NCBI RefSeq assembly: GCF_018143015.1
Contig: NC_054744.1
Span: forward strand, 6,135,059 to 6,199,058
Length of the DNA stretch: 64,000 nt
Direction of reading: 5' to 3'
Source: Lytechinus variegatus
Lineage: Eukaryota; Echinodermata; Echinoidea; Temnopleuroida; Toxopneustidae
Positions 25,901 through 40,400 of this stretch are shown one piece after another. The first letter of the stretch is position 1. Each line of letters begins with the position of its first letter. The notes under the pieces are model-generated. The model had not been told where the DNA came from. It was given only the letters and a program-made list of their open reading frames with translations, and ran no database searches. A program made the translations under genes and the position numbers.

Positions 25901-28900
25901 TGAGTTGATTTGCTTTCAGGTTAATTCGGATTATTCACTTGTTTGTAAGTACAGTTATATCATTATTTTCCTTCTTATGATAGACTCTCTCTGGATGTGG
26001 TTATTCATTTTCATGGATTAAATTGGGCCCGCGCGGTGTACGTATAGCTACCACTTGTAGCAGCAGCTGCATGAGTTGGTAGCGAATCGGCATGTACATG
26101 ACTTTACTTGTGATCGTCAGGCAAGTTGAATTTTCATCATAATCATCGGCATTGTTCCCCCATTATTTACCTCCAACTACCTCACTGTGTTGTTCACTTC
26201 ATCATCATTCTCTTCATCTTTAAAATCATCAGTTTGAAAATCCAAATCTAGATAAAATTCTGGGTTTTCTTTCATTTCGTGATAGAAGTATTCAGTGACA
26301 TTGTGGATAAAAAGTACCCACGCAACAGGTTTTGCATGCAAGTGGAGCTTCACGTGGGAGAGCCAATCACGCCTCTCGTACAGACAGTGACGTCATCAAA
26401 TTCCAGTCAATTCAGAGACCGATGCGAGGCATATTTCGGAGGGGCATTTTAGCGTTTTTTAATCGGCGATTTTCACCTTTTTGTATTATTTTCGGTATTT
26501 TTGAATGACCCACTGATGATCCCCACATCATTACCTTTCCATTGATATATAATAAGACCACATTCATAATCAATATATTTCTCCTTTAACACTTTAGTTT
26601 AATTAGACCAAATGGTATGGACTGTTAAAATGGCTATTGGACCAAATGGTTATGAGATGGAATGGCATTAGACTAAATGAAAGTGGACCATGTGGTGAGT
26701 GGACGAACTGATGGTCGATCAAATGACAGTAGACGGGTTGGCAATTGGACTAATTGGCATTAGATGAATGGAAATAAAAAGAAAAAAAATATACATGTCA
26801 ATCTATGTATTCTCCTTTCATTATGCAGATATCTAAAGGAACATCTCCCAACTCTAAGCACTATTCCTGTCACTGTATTTTTTAGACTGTTTGGCAAAGA
26901 TATCGTTGTTGGGGAATTGGTGTTGCAGCCCCATTCGAGGTGAGAAAATTCATTTTGATAATTTTTAGCTCATCCGGCCCGAAGGGCAAGATGAGCTTAT
27001 GCCGTGGCGTGGCGTCCGTCGTGTGTCGTCCGTCCACAATTTCAAAATGCTACTACTTTGCCATTTCAAGTCCGATTTCAATTCTGTTTGCCTTATATGA
27101 TAGCACTAGGTGGGGGATTCAAAGCCTGTACACAGAATTTTTAAATTCATTAAATACATGTATGCTAATTTATGCACATTTTTCAAAATTCACAAAAAAT
27201 GCTTCTTTATTTGTTGACCAATTTTGAATTTTTTGCTTCCATCTGGTAGAGCTTCATGAGGTTCACCAAAATCTACACATAATTTTGAAATTTTGACTAG
27301 AACAATTTTAATGCTAATTCATGCGAAATTAATACACCTGTATATGCAAATTTTGAAAAATTCACATAAAATGCTTCTTTTCTTTATATGTCGACCGATT
27401 TTGATTTTTTTTCTTCCATCTGGTAGAGCTTCACGAGGTTCACCAATCTTCTTCACAGAATTTTGAAATTTTGATTAGAACAATTTTTATGCTAATTCAT
27501 GGGAAATTAATTTATTCATATTTTTAAAAATTCACATAAAATGCTTTTTCTTCTTTAATTGTTGACCGATTTTTACTTTTTTTCTTCTTCCATTTTGTAG
27601 AACTTTATGAGGTTCACCAAACTTCTACACAGAATTACAAAGAAATGTTTTTTCTTCTTCATTTGTTGATCAATTTCAATTTTGTTTGCTTTATATAATA
27701 GCTCGAGGTGGTGATACAAAATTTCAACATAGAATTTTGAAACTCATTAAATATGCTAATTTATTCATATATTTTCAAAACTCACAAAAATTACTTATTT
27801 ATTTGTTGATTGACTTTGGTTATTTTTGTTCCATCTGAGAGCTACATTAGGTTCACCAAGGTTCTACACAGAGTTAAGAAACTTTGACTAGATAATTATT
27901 AATACTTAATTCATATGAAATTTATTCATAGATCACAAAAAAATGCTTCTATGTCATTTCTTCATCAATTTCAATTCTATATCCTCAATTTATGTCACCA
28001 ATATAATTCACTACAGTGTCAACTGGGCTGAAATTAAAATTGTGTTAAATTTTGTTGCAAGATGCCGGATGAGCTGATGTGCTAGTTTTTCTGTTTTAAG
28101 GTGAAAAAGTTGTACAGTAATGATCATAGAAAAAGGGACATACAAAATTTTGTAAAACATTTGTTAAAAAGAGGAGTGTGTACCAGGGATAAATGTACAC
28201 TACACATTGGACGTATCAGAGAATTAATCAACAAAGGTACGCAAGGCTTCTCGATCTGACATGAGAGTTGGTAAATCATGTAACAAATTATTTGTATCCC
28301 TACTTACATATGTAATCAACAAAATTTAAAGGTCGCTGTCCTCTCGTTTTATGAGGGAGGCGCAACAAAAGTACATGTACATCAGAAATAACTTCCTTCT
28401 CACTACAGGAACAGTGACCAGCAAATCTCATACTACGTTTAATTACTGTGGTGGAGATAGGTGGAAGATCTCCATAAATTTCATCTTTTGTTTTGCGATC
28501 TCTCCAACTAATATTTTGTAACCTCATTAAAAGTCAACTATATGTGCCATCTAGTCTATCTTTTAAAGGACCTTGATTGTCTATGTTTCTGAACCATACA
28601 AAAGGATAGTTTCTACACATGCTCTAAACAGAAAGAGAGTTTTGTAGACAGAGAATCAAATGCAGCTTACTACATGCATTACATGCAAATCAAAGAGAAA
28701 TTCCAGTAGTTGCAGTAAACACTGATTTCATGAGAAAGTTTGTAAAACAAGGCTTAATTGTCAGTATATCATCGAGGATCGAGATCTGGTACGTTTACAT
28801 TAACTGAACTTTGTGAATCTTGAAATCTACGCTGAAAAATGTTCACACCGAAGATCCCCAACACAGATAAGCGCACGTGGGACGATGTATAATTATTGCT

Positions 28901-31384
28901 TAGAGTGTCGGGCCCGATGCTCTACCCGAATCCTGTGCTTATTTGCTGATTTCTCAGCAATTACACAATTTCTTCCAGAATCCTTTGGCACATGCGTTTT
29001 ATTTATACAAACAGACACTCTGTTGGTCATTTCATTGGATTCTGTACGAACTCATTTTGATATCGTTACCAAAACTAGCATTTACCTTTAATGTAAAAAA
29101 ATTTGCAAAGCACAAGACACATGCTCACAAGCATTCATAATTTTCATTCAGCTCTCTGACAGGGAAGATGTTTCCATCAATGGTAACATTGCTTGTAGGG
29201 ACACTTCTGTGGTTGGAAAAAATTGAAACAATATTTTTAAGGGTTTTCATTCTTATGTTAATTATTCAGGAAGAATAATCTAATTTTAAAAAAAGTTCAA
29301 CGCAATGGTTCACTTGCTTCTCATATGCCCTTGAATTCGAGCTACATGTATGATTCCAATGGCTGATATGTTTGGACCAAGGATTTATAAGTATAGTCCC
29401 ATTGCTACATTTTCGGGTACAGTTCCAGCATGATTTCAAAATCTCTCAACTTACATGCACACAAAATTTCCAATGTATGATATTCAGCATTTCTCAATAA
29501 AGTGGAGGCAGTTTCTTTCATAATTCAATGACCCCAATGGCTGATATGTTTGGGCCTCGGATTTACGAGTATAGTCCCATTGCTACATTTTCGTGTACTG
29601 TTCCAGCATGATTTCAAAGTCTCTCAACATACATGTACACAAAATTTCCATTGTCTAATATTTAGCATTTCCCAATCAAGTGAAGGCAGTTTCTTTCATA
29701 ATTCAATATCCTGGCCTAAACTGAAAGCTATTATTTTTACACAAATGAAGTTTGCAGACTGACTGTAGTTCATTTTTTGTTGATTTTTGTTTTCAGCATG
29801 GCTCAAATCAAAGAGATGTTGTTTCTTCGAATCAGAGAGAGACAGGACAGGGTTGCCGTGTATAGAGAACCTAATGTCCATTACCTTCTTATCAGGTCAG
29901 TACAATAGCATACCAATGTACCATATAGTAATTTTGCCAGTAGGCTACAACCGAGGATGAAAAATTCCCCCTTTACTTTCGAAATAAAGGCCCGTGGGGT
30001 GTTTCATAAAGCAGTTCGTAAGACCGGTGAACCTTTCTTACGCGCTAATCCATCACAAATGAACATTTTTTTGGATATCATTTACCACGAGAAAGGATCA
30101 CCAGTCGTTCTTAAAGTCGCTCTTAACTTGCGAACAGCTTTATGAAATGGCCCCCTGGTATATTTGTTTTATATCCTACATTTAATAAGCTAGAACAATA
30201 GATCTTGATAATCTAGTTCTTGTACACGTAGTTCATATTTTGTAAATCTGAACCAAAATATAGATAACGCGCTGCGCTGACTGATCTACTTTTCCTGAAG
30301 CTATGTGCTCTGCAGGACGCAGATTTGTGCCTGCACCGTCCCTCCATGGCTTGCCCGGTAGAGTCACCTCGCTGATTGGTGCGCCTGAGAGATTGCATGA
30401 TCTGTGTCAATGATCTGTGACGTCAATGATGGAATAGTGCACTATTCCACCACTGACATCACGGAATAGTTAATATTCTTAATAGTGGGCATTTAATTTT
30501 CAACATCATTGCAAAATAGTGAGAATATGATTGGGCAAATGATGCTATTTAGACCAATCAGCATACAGGATTTAATTTATGTAGGATATAATAATAATAA
30601 CCAGCATTTTAAAGAGAAAGTTCACCCTGATAAAAAGTTTATTTCAAGATAGCAGATACATATTTTTTTTGAGGGGGGGAATATTGGTGAAGGTTTGAGG
30701 GAAACCCATCAAAGATTAAAAAATTATTAGCATTTTGATTTTTTTTTATTTGTGACATCATATGCATGTATATTGTATTTTAAAAAAATCAATGAAATGT
30801 CATTTCTCAAGAAATTTGAAATTTATTTCACTGTAGCTTCAGTGTATCAATAGACAAATTATTTCACACCTGCTCCTGAGAGAATTTTTTCTTTCATTAT
30901 GAACCATTATAAAATTGAAATTTATGTGTTTTATATTACACAACATATGGGGCAGCTGCTCATATATGTCACAAATCAAAAAACCTATAATTGAAATGAT
31001 GATGTTGATGATGATGATGATGAAGATAATGAAATAACAAATGATATAAGATTTATGTAGTGCACGTACATGTATCCATCCTGTAAGGTGCTCAAGGTGA
31101 TCCTATGTTACCCTGGCTAGGCTAGTCTACCGATTTAAGTGCTCAAAGCTTTTTGAGGAATTACTTCTTGCCAGTACCCATTTACCTCACCTGGTAAAAG
31201 TGCAGCACAATGTGGGTAAATTTCTTGCTGAAGGGAAACATGCCATGGCTGGAATTCGAACCCATGTCCCTCAGATTGAAAGACAAGGAGATGATGATGT
31301 AATGATGATTATGATTGATGATGATGAGGATGATGATGATGAGGAGGATGATGATGATGAAGATGATGATGGTGGTGGTGGTGG

Positions 31385-31415
<31 letters not shown>

Positions 31416-34400
31416 ATGATGATGATGAGGATGATGATGGTGGTGGTGGTGTTGGTGGTGGTGGTGGTGGTGATGGTGATGATTATGATGATGGTGATGA
31501 GGATGATGATGATTTGATGACGACGATGGTGATGATGATGGTGATGATAATGATGATGATGAAGATGATAATGATGATAATGTTAATAATGATAATGCTA
31601 ATAATGCTAATAATAATCTCAATTTCTTCCAGGCCATATGGTAAAGAGCACATCGTTGTAGATGAGGCTCTCATATTCACTCTCCTCGCCCAAGATAACC
31701 CCTATAATACGGATCAGAATGAACTGGTTACCTTGTTACACAGCGAATCCATCCCTGTCTTAGAATATGGCATCCAACCAGGATGTGATATCGTCATCTT
31801 TGGAGAGGTCAAACTGAGAAGGTAATGCATTATGGGATGCATGTATTTGTGTTCACAGTGGCAGAACCAGACAGGGGTTTTGAGAATCACAAACTTGAAG
31901 ATATTCTAGCTAAATCAAAGAAATTTGTCCATCTGAGTTCCATTTTAATACATAAAATTTTAGTTTTTTTATGGAAATGGTGAAAATATGCAAAGTACAT
32001 TATAAACTTTAAAATCTCTGTGGTCGCAACCTTTCACTAACCACTGAAGGCTGCATCAGGCTATTGAACACAACACGTCTTTCCAAGCGAATTTGCAACA
32101 AAGAAAGTCAGAAGACCCTAGTTTACACGTGGCTTGGTTCCAGAGGGGCAGGAAGTCAGTCACATGAGAAACAGATCTGAATTCCTGTAGAATTCGGTCC
32201 CAGGGGTGTGGTAGCTGAAACCGCAAATCATCTCTCTGATTCAACGAGGGCTTCTCGACCCTCTCCCAAATAGCTTTCTTCAGACCTCACTGGGAGCAAC
32301 TGCTTTCTCTGTTGAGGATCACCACGTCCTTGTTCTTGAAAGAATGTCCTGTAGCGTTATGGTGGATAAATATCTCCAACTCAAGAATAACAGCGAAACC
32401 AGTAGAATTTCTGTGTTGGTACACACAAGCTTTCAGTGATTTTTGTGAGTGACAGATGTAGGCATCCTGACAACCGTTTTGCTCACATCTGATACCGTAC
32501 ACCAGGTTTCACTCCTTGTCCTTAACTGGCTCGTCCTTTGACATGAACCAACAGTTTTCTCAGAGTACCATGTAGCTCAAAGTATACATGTACCTGGTGG
32601 AAATGCCATGTGTGTTTAGAGTGTAAGGATTTTAATGAATTCAAGTTATTTTTTTATATACAACAGCGAGCTACCAAGACCGTGTTTCACAGCCTTGTTT
32701 GAAGAAGGAGAAGAGAAGATGGATTACTTCACTTGCAAGGATTGTTCATTTAACTGTAAGTAGAGAATCTTTCATGATTTACTCTCTTTGGCTTGAATAC
32801 ATGAAGATGGAGTGTTGGTTCATTTGGTAGAGCGTCCATCTAAAAAAAGTGGTTATGTTGCCATCATAAGCTCGAAATCGGAAAGTTGAGTCGGTTGTTC
32901 TTTTTAAAATTTCTTAGGTACCTTTGCTGCTGCTCTGTGCATAGAAAATCATGCACGGGAGGAAATATTTGCATCGTTGAACATGTCAAAATGCATATCT
33001 TAAGTGTTTTATTAAGACACCGAAATCAAATTTGAGCAAATTCTCCAACAAAATATTGCATTTTCTCACAAAAACACGATTGCATTTGTATATTTGGGTT
33101 TGCAAAAAAATGAAAACCTTTTCTTTTGCATTCACGCTAGGTAGAATGAGGGCAACATAATTTTTTAAAGGTCTAATGATTAATATCATCTAGCATAAAA
33201 ATCAGCAAGATGATCAATTAATAATCTCCATGTAATATTGGCCTAGGATTGTTATATTTACATTTTAAAAAGGCAGAAAAATTAACCCATTGATTAGAGT
33301 GTTTCAAAGCTTGTCATTTAACACATCATATGATGTGAAATGTCTCATTATGATTTTATTTTTTTAGTGTAATTGATGTATTTGCTTGTTTTTTAAAGGG
33401 GTATGTCGGTCATGCCGGGATCATTGCCACAAAGATCACGAGACAACTCCATACGTTATGGGACATCAACCAACATGGTAAGATTCATATTTGGACAGTG
33501 CTATGAAGTGTGTTCGTCTGACCCCTTTAACAGTCAGAGGACAGTTCCTCTTCGCCAATCAAAACCAATCATTTCACTGAAATCTTCGGCACTGACAATT
33601 TAATCAGTGCCCACAACTTTCCATGAAGTGCTCCCAAGTGATTTGGTTCTTTTTTGGGAGCTTTCATTTGAAAGGTTGTGAAGATCTGTTGCTTTGGTGT
33701 GAAGTCAGTTTTCATGGTGTCATGCCTGGCTGGTTCTAAACAGAGTCGCAACTGACGGTTGTCTGTACACATATTTGGCTTTGGCTCGTCTGAAAAATAG
33801 GCTGCAAGCGATCAAATTCTGATAGCAGCCATTTTCTCCTATGAGAAACACGCTTTTATTCGGCGGGTTCATTTGTTTAGAACCAGGTCACCATGACCCA
33901 ATGGCAAGTGACGTCATCGCTTCGCGGCCGTTAATGGCAAAACGATGTATCTGCAAAATGCACATTCGTAGAAAAATCACTTTGAAGTTACAGCTTTTGT
34001 CTTTCTTCAAAGAAAATTTCCCAGTATTGAATTTAGTTAGATTCATTAGAATGTCATTTAAATCATCTTCCTTAATAGTTTTCATCATATTTAACTTGTT
34101 ATTATCATCAAAATAACTGTTTATATGTAGATACAGCATTTAGCCAAAATATCCAACTGTCCTTATTCAAGGCTCCACATTAACTTTTTTTGGTGGTGGC
34201 CCATTCGGGCCACCAAAACCTTCAAATCATTTTTTTTGGTGGCCCATTAGTAAAGTTTGGTGGCCCGAAAAATATAAAGAAAAACATTAATTAAAAATGA
34301 ATAAAACAAACTGAAATATTCTGCAGTCACTTCCACGTACCACTATTCTTTGTACATCTTGTATGTAAATCGTGCTTGCTGTTATTTTGTGGTAATATAT

Positions 34401-37400
34401 AAATTGTTCTATCATTGTGAATATGAAATGATTGAAAGAAAATAAAAGAATTTAAATAAAAGAAATGAAAGAAAAAAAATTGAGAAAAAAAAGAAAATGT
34501 AAGAAAAATGAATAAGACAAAATTATCAGAAAAAATGGGGAAAATTATTATTATTATTCAGTAGAAACATGTTCTTTAATCAGGCATATTCAATGGGAAA
34601 GGGTATAAATGGTTTAATCACTGTAAAAAAAAAACGACAGAAAAAAATAAGAAAACGGCAAGTTATCTGGAAAAAACAGTGAGAAAATTCCTTCCCTATA
34701 TTTGACAAAATGATGGAAAAAATTCACATTTCATATCAATAAAATGCCTTCCCAAGTATTTACTTCCTTAAGAGTGGTTTAAGAAGTCATTTATAAACAA
34801 GAAAGAAAGAAGCTGTCTATTCAAGACAGCTTCGAAAATAAACCAAATATCAACATACATACAAATGCACATGTGGGACTGTGATGTACTCACCTATGTG
34901 TTTTATGTGTATTAATGCATTTGGAAATCGGTCTTTTTGAGTCAAAATAGAGGTCATAATTCCTCCTTTTAATGCTTGCAAATTATCAGGTTTCAGTAAT
35001 ATGGACTGTAGAAGGGCATTTCATTGGTGTAAAATGTGACTTTGACGTAGATTTTCAAAGTTCTGGGGAAGATTTCTTAGCAGTAATCATATCGCTCACG
35101 TCATATCTCATAATATTGGTACAAATTGAAAAAAAATAAGACACGAGCTTTAAAATGCCTTAATTCTATTTATTTGGAAACCTTGTAAATAATCATTTTA
35201 TACATAAATTCAAAATACTGAAGGAATGATCATTCATTTGATTCATTGATTTCAATAAACTTCATTAATTAGGCAAATTCTTCAATGAAAAAATGATTAA
35301 ATTAGAATAATTTGAGGAAATTAATTATCATTTAAAGCAATGGAGATGTTTTATATAATTCATGTCAAATTTAGAACGTATACGTGCAATAAGTGTACAA
35401 ATAAGAACATTTTCTTTAATCATCACTCTACTGTTGTATATAAAGCAACAAAGGAATACATAATACATTACAATACAAAATAAATATCAGTACACTACAC
35501 ATCACAATAGAATGCCCAGGACAAGACGTATAAATGAGAAAACATGATATTCTTTGTAGTAAATTTTGTGTTCTCAACCTCTATGGTGCTGTAAGACTTT
35601 TTGAACAAAATTGTTGATGCTGCTACAAATGAATCGTTTTAATGGGAATATTTACCATTCCGTCAAAGGCCTTAGAAACCAGTAATCATGAAATCCTCAT
35701 TGTTACGTTATATAACTACAGCCTTCATTGCATAACTGACAAATGGTTTCCTAGTTAATAAAAGCAAGAATGCAAAATATTGTTACATTTCAAAAAAAGA
35801 ATGTGCATAAAATCTTGAATCTTGCATTTATACCTATAATCCTTGTTTGAACTCAATTGAGTCGATATTTTCTTGCAATTTCAAGTCATTCATTTAGCTG
35901 ATTTTACAAAATGAGGATGACAATAATGATAACAATGATAATAATAATAATTCTGATTTACCTGTCAGCTAATATCAGTGTATCAATTGTGAAAAAAGAT
36001 CCCTTTCTGACATTTAATAAAGAACTAATTTCAGTAAAAAAAGGGTAACCTCATTGTTGATGAAATTACTTTCTAGAAAGGGTAAAGTCATCCACCCCGG
36101 CACTTTGGCAGTTTAATTCTAAAACTGACAAAATAATTACAGCATAAGGTGTATACATTATCTTGATGTTTAATGTAATACAAACATCAATGCATATTAT
36201 TCATTAAAGGGCTCATGAATCGTGATAGTTTTAGTGTTGTTCTGCTCTTTGTATCACATATAATACATGTATATGGGCATCTTATAACAGCGCTGCATGT
36301 TTGTATATACATTACCAACCAATGCACTTTTGAATCAATGGCAGCTGAAAATTAATTAGTTCAGAGATAAGGTCACTTCCCATTCCTCTGTTCCTTGTCC
36401 GGATGAATGGTAATTGTCCCTTGATTAACTGTAAAACTGTATGTTCTATGTAGGACTGGGCCTTGTCTGAGCTAAGAAAATAAAAAAACATACAAAAACA
36501 AAACAAGTAAATCACCTAAACCAGGAAAAGCTATGAGGGCATACATCAGTTATGCTTACATTCTACAGTATCTCATATCATATTTATGGCCAGGATTGTC
36601 ATAAAACAACCAAACTCAAAGCCAAACCAAATGAAATATATTTCAACCCAGTCTTCATGCAGGTGTTGTGAGTTTCAGATACAAATGGGAGCATAAGATA
36701 TAAGGGGATGACTAAAAGGACACATTTAATGTGACTCGGATGCCTTGACGTTCCCTGAAATCAATGCGTGCAGACAACTGAAGGCAAGATTATGTGGCTT
36801 GAGTCTGACTTCCTTTAATCCTCCACTTCAAGGTCTGGGGTATCATCATTGACAATGAGACCTTCAAAGAAGGCTCGCTTATGTAATGGCATGGCAGCTG
36901 CAAGTTTTAGGACCTCTGATTTCTTAGCTTGGGAAATTCCCCCAGGGCTGGGCATACAAGGTATCACGTTGACAGGACGTTGCTTTTCTTGCAGCAAAGT
37001 GATGAGTTCCGTTCACTGCTTTTCTTCAGGAAATTGACCTCTCTGAAGTCACCCTGGTCATGTGATGTCTTGCTGAAAAGGCACAAAGAGCCTCGCCTAA
37101 AGCTGGCAACCTGTACCTCACTGAGGAGGAATCCCCTCACTTTCTTGGATTCGTTTTCGAACTGATGCATCGACTTGTGGTCTAGGATCAGACATTCAAT
37201 GTCTTTTCTGGAGGACTTGATGATCTCAGTGAAGTCCCTGAAGTCATAGATGGCTGCATGAGAGTTCATTTTTTTTGTGATGCTGCCATGCACACTATCG
37301 GCACACATGAACGTGTGCCCCTTCTCCAGAAACTTCAAGGTGATATTCTGCGTTGCCAACAATGGGTCGTTCACAGTTCGTACTAGTGCCGAGAAGAGTG

Positions 37401-40400
37401 TCCAACATTTATTTTGCGAGCTGCAATTATCTCAGTACATGATAATTTCCTCCTTGTCTCTGTTGTTATGGATGAAAGACAAAAATGCAATTGAGATGTT
37501 AAATGCCTTTCGTCCTGCCTCGGCTTCATGCCACAGCACACATACGACAGGTCCATCCTTCTTTGGACATGCGAAAGTTTCGTTGAAAAGAACAATTTTC
37601 CTTGAGAAAAAGTGCTCCTTTGTCGGAACTTTGGGCATTGTTATTGCCTTCTGAAGATCCACGCTCACCACAAGCAAACCGTCATCTTTATCCATCCGGG
37701 AAGTATCCTCTGTCATAGCTTCACGTGCTTGATGAGCTCTTAGTTTATGTTCAGGGTAGGCTGAACAGGCATCACAGTTGCATGTGGAACACATGTGATC
37801 TTCTGATTTGGGATGTGCATTGTCATGAATGTAACATCTGTCACACAAGTCATTCTCAGGCTGCGTAAAAGAAATGTTCAGAGAGTTAACTATCTGCAGA
37901 AAGTATAAATATGAACAAACTGTTCCATGTTCGTCTTTTTTCTTGTCACAAAACTGTCTGTGCATTTCTGGAACTGACAGATCTGAAGGCAGATAGCGCC
38001 TGTTGGGTGCATGTTCTCGTTTATAATGTGAGATCTGAGGTCTGTACGACTCTATGTGATCCTTCACTTGCTGGCAGTAGTCATCTGGGAACTTATTTGT
38101 AGGCACGTGATGACCTCTGCCGTCCCCTTGTGCCCCAACAATAACTTCTGAATCGCCACTCACAACTACTTTACTAGCATTCTTTAAAGCTGCAACTACA
38201 ACATTGTCGCAGGTATATCCAAGTGTGTGCAGGAAAAAAGACTTGCACACCGTCTTGTTACCAAGTTTCGAAACCAACATGTTTGAACGACGGGATTGTT
38301 TTTGTCTCACCTGCGAAGCAAAGTGAGACTATAGGCGCCGACGGCGGCGGCGGCGTCAACATCAAATCTTAACCTGAGGTTAAGTTTTTGAAATGACGTC
38401 ATAACTTAGAAAGTATATGGACCTAGTTAATAAAACTTGGCCATAAGGTTAGTCAAGTATTACTGAACATCCTATTAGAGTTTCATGTCACATGACCAAG
38501 GTCAAAGGTCATTTAGGGTCAATGAACTTAGACCATGTTGGAGGAATCAACATCAAAATCTTAACCTGAGGTTAAGTTTTTGAAATGTCATCATAACTTA
38601 GAAAATATATGGACCTAGTTCATGAAACTTGGACATAAGGTTAATCAAGTATCACTGAACATCCTGCATGAGTTTCACGTCACATGACCAAGGTCAAAGG
38701 TCATTTAGGGTCAATGAACTTTGGCCGAATTGGGGATATCTGTTGAATTCCCATCATAACTTTGAAAGTTTATGGATCTGATTCATGAAACTTGGACATA
38801 ATAGTAATCAAGCATCACTGAAAATGTTGTGCAAGTTTCAGGTCTCATGATTAAGGTCAAAGGTCATTTAGGGTCAATGAACTTTGGCCGAATCGGGGTA
38901 TTTGTTGAATTACCATCATAACTTTGAAAGTTTATTGGTCTAGTTCATTAAACTTGGACATTAGAGTAATCAAGTATCACTGAACATCCTGTGCGCGTTT
39001 CAGGTCACATGACCAAGGTCAAAGGTCAATGAACTTTGGCCGAATTGGGTGTATCTGTTGAATTACCATCATAACTTTGAAAGTTTATGGATCTGATTCA
39101 TGAAACTTGTACATAAGAGTAATCAAGTATCACTGAACATCCTGTACGAGTTTCAGGTCACATGATCAAGGTCAAAGGTCATGTAAGGTCAATGAACTTT
39201 GGCCATGTTGGGTTTTTTTGTTGAATAACCATCATATCTCTGTAAGTTTATTGGTATAGTTCATAAAAAGTGGACATAAGAGTAACCATGTATCACTGAA
39301 GATCTTGTGCGAGTTAGAGTAGTATTTAAAGTCAGCACTGCTGCTATATTGAACCGCATGATGCAAGTGAGACGGCCAGAGGCATTCCACTTGTTGTGTA
39401 TATGTAACTCTTTTTTTGGGTACTTCCCTAACATTTCTGACAATGAAGTCTCTACGACGATCAAAACTTAAGTTCCAGTACAAATCATGAATAGTCTCTC
39501 TTTCGGGAGATGTGAATTGCTGGGAACACCATTTCTTACACTGGCATGTTGGAAGCAAAGGATGTTTTTTTCGATTTGCGTCATTTCTTTCCTTTTCTGT
39601 ACGGCATCTTTTTCCTGCATTAGGAGAAGAAAATGGTTACAAGCAGTTACTGTATTAATTTAGGTACCATTCTTTCACAAGCAGTATGACCAAAAGTCTT
39701 GGATTTTACCATATTTTGGAGAAAATAATCCTTGATTGTGAATGACGATTTGTACTGGGTACATATTTCTTAATGAGATTCCTAAGATAAGCAGGGGCAT
39801 TCCCATGAAAACATTTAAATACAAAAGCAAGAATTTTAAACTGAATACGACCCCTTTATTGGCAGCCAATAGGAGGATTGGGGTCCCGTGTTTAAGTTTC
39901 CTTTTAAGTTTCAATCCTTGCTGCTGAATTTTGGATGTGCAGGGCCCGTATTCCACAAACTTTAAAAAAAAACTTGCTTACAATAAGCAAGCTAAGAAAA
40001 ATTGCTTACGTAAGCAGACGCTATAAGCCATATTCCATAGTTTTTAAGAACATTTGCTCATAGTATGCTAATTGCCTTAGAATTTGTGCTTAAGTAAGAA
40101 AACATAGAAGTATTCTAGAAACAATTTTTGTCTTTGCTTACAAAAGACGCGATTTTAAGTCAAAATGCTTACTTTCTCTGATGTCACAATTTGTGATCGC
40201 CGGCTATCAACAAAACTTCCCCGGCCCCTTGTGCGATGAATTTTCCGAGGGTGAGGCGGACTTAATTGAATTTAATCACTGACTATGAATTATTATCATA
40301 GTTTTTAAAATTTTGATGGGGACCGAGTCGGAGCTAGCTGTCAGTGTAAATTTCTGTTTTGTTACCCTGTTAAAATATACTCTTGACTAGAGACACCTGA

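Noticed and set aside
26940..27227. 95-codon frame just after the exon 7 donor
   Set aside because: Runs through the leader and tandem core of a transposable element.
37429..37431. TGA as a selenocysteine codon in the transposase-like gene
   Set aside because: The gene is also frameshifted and interrupted, and relatives as I recall them have Ser here, one base change away.
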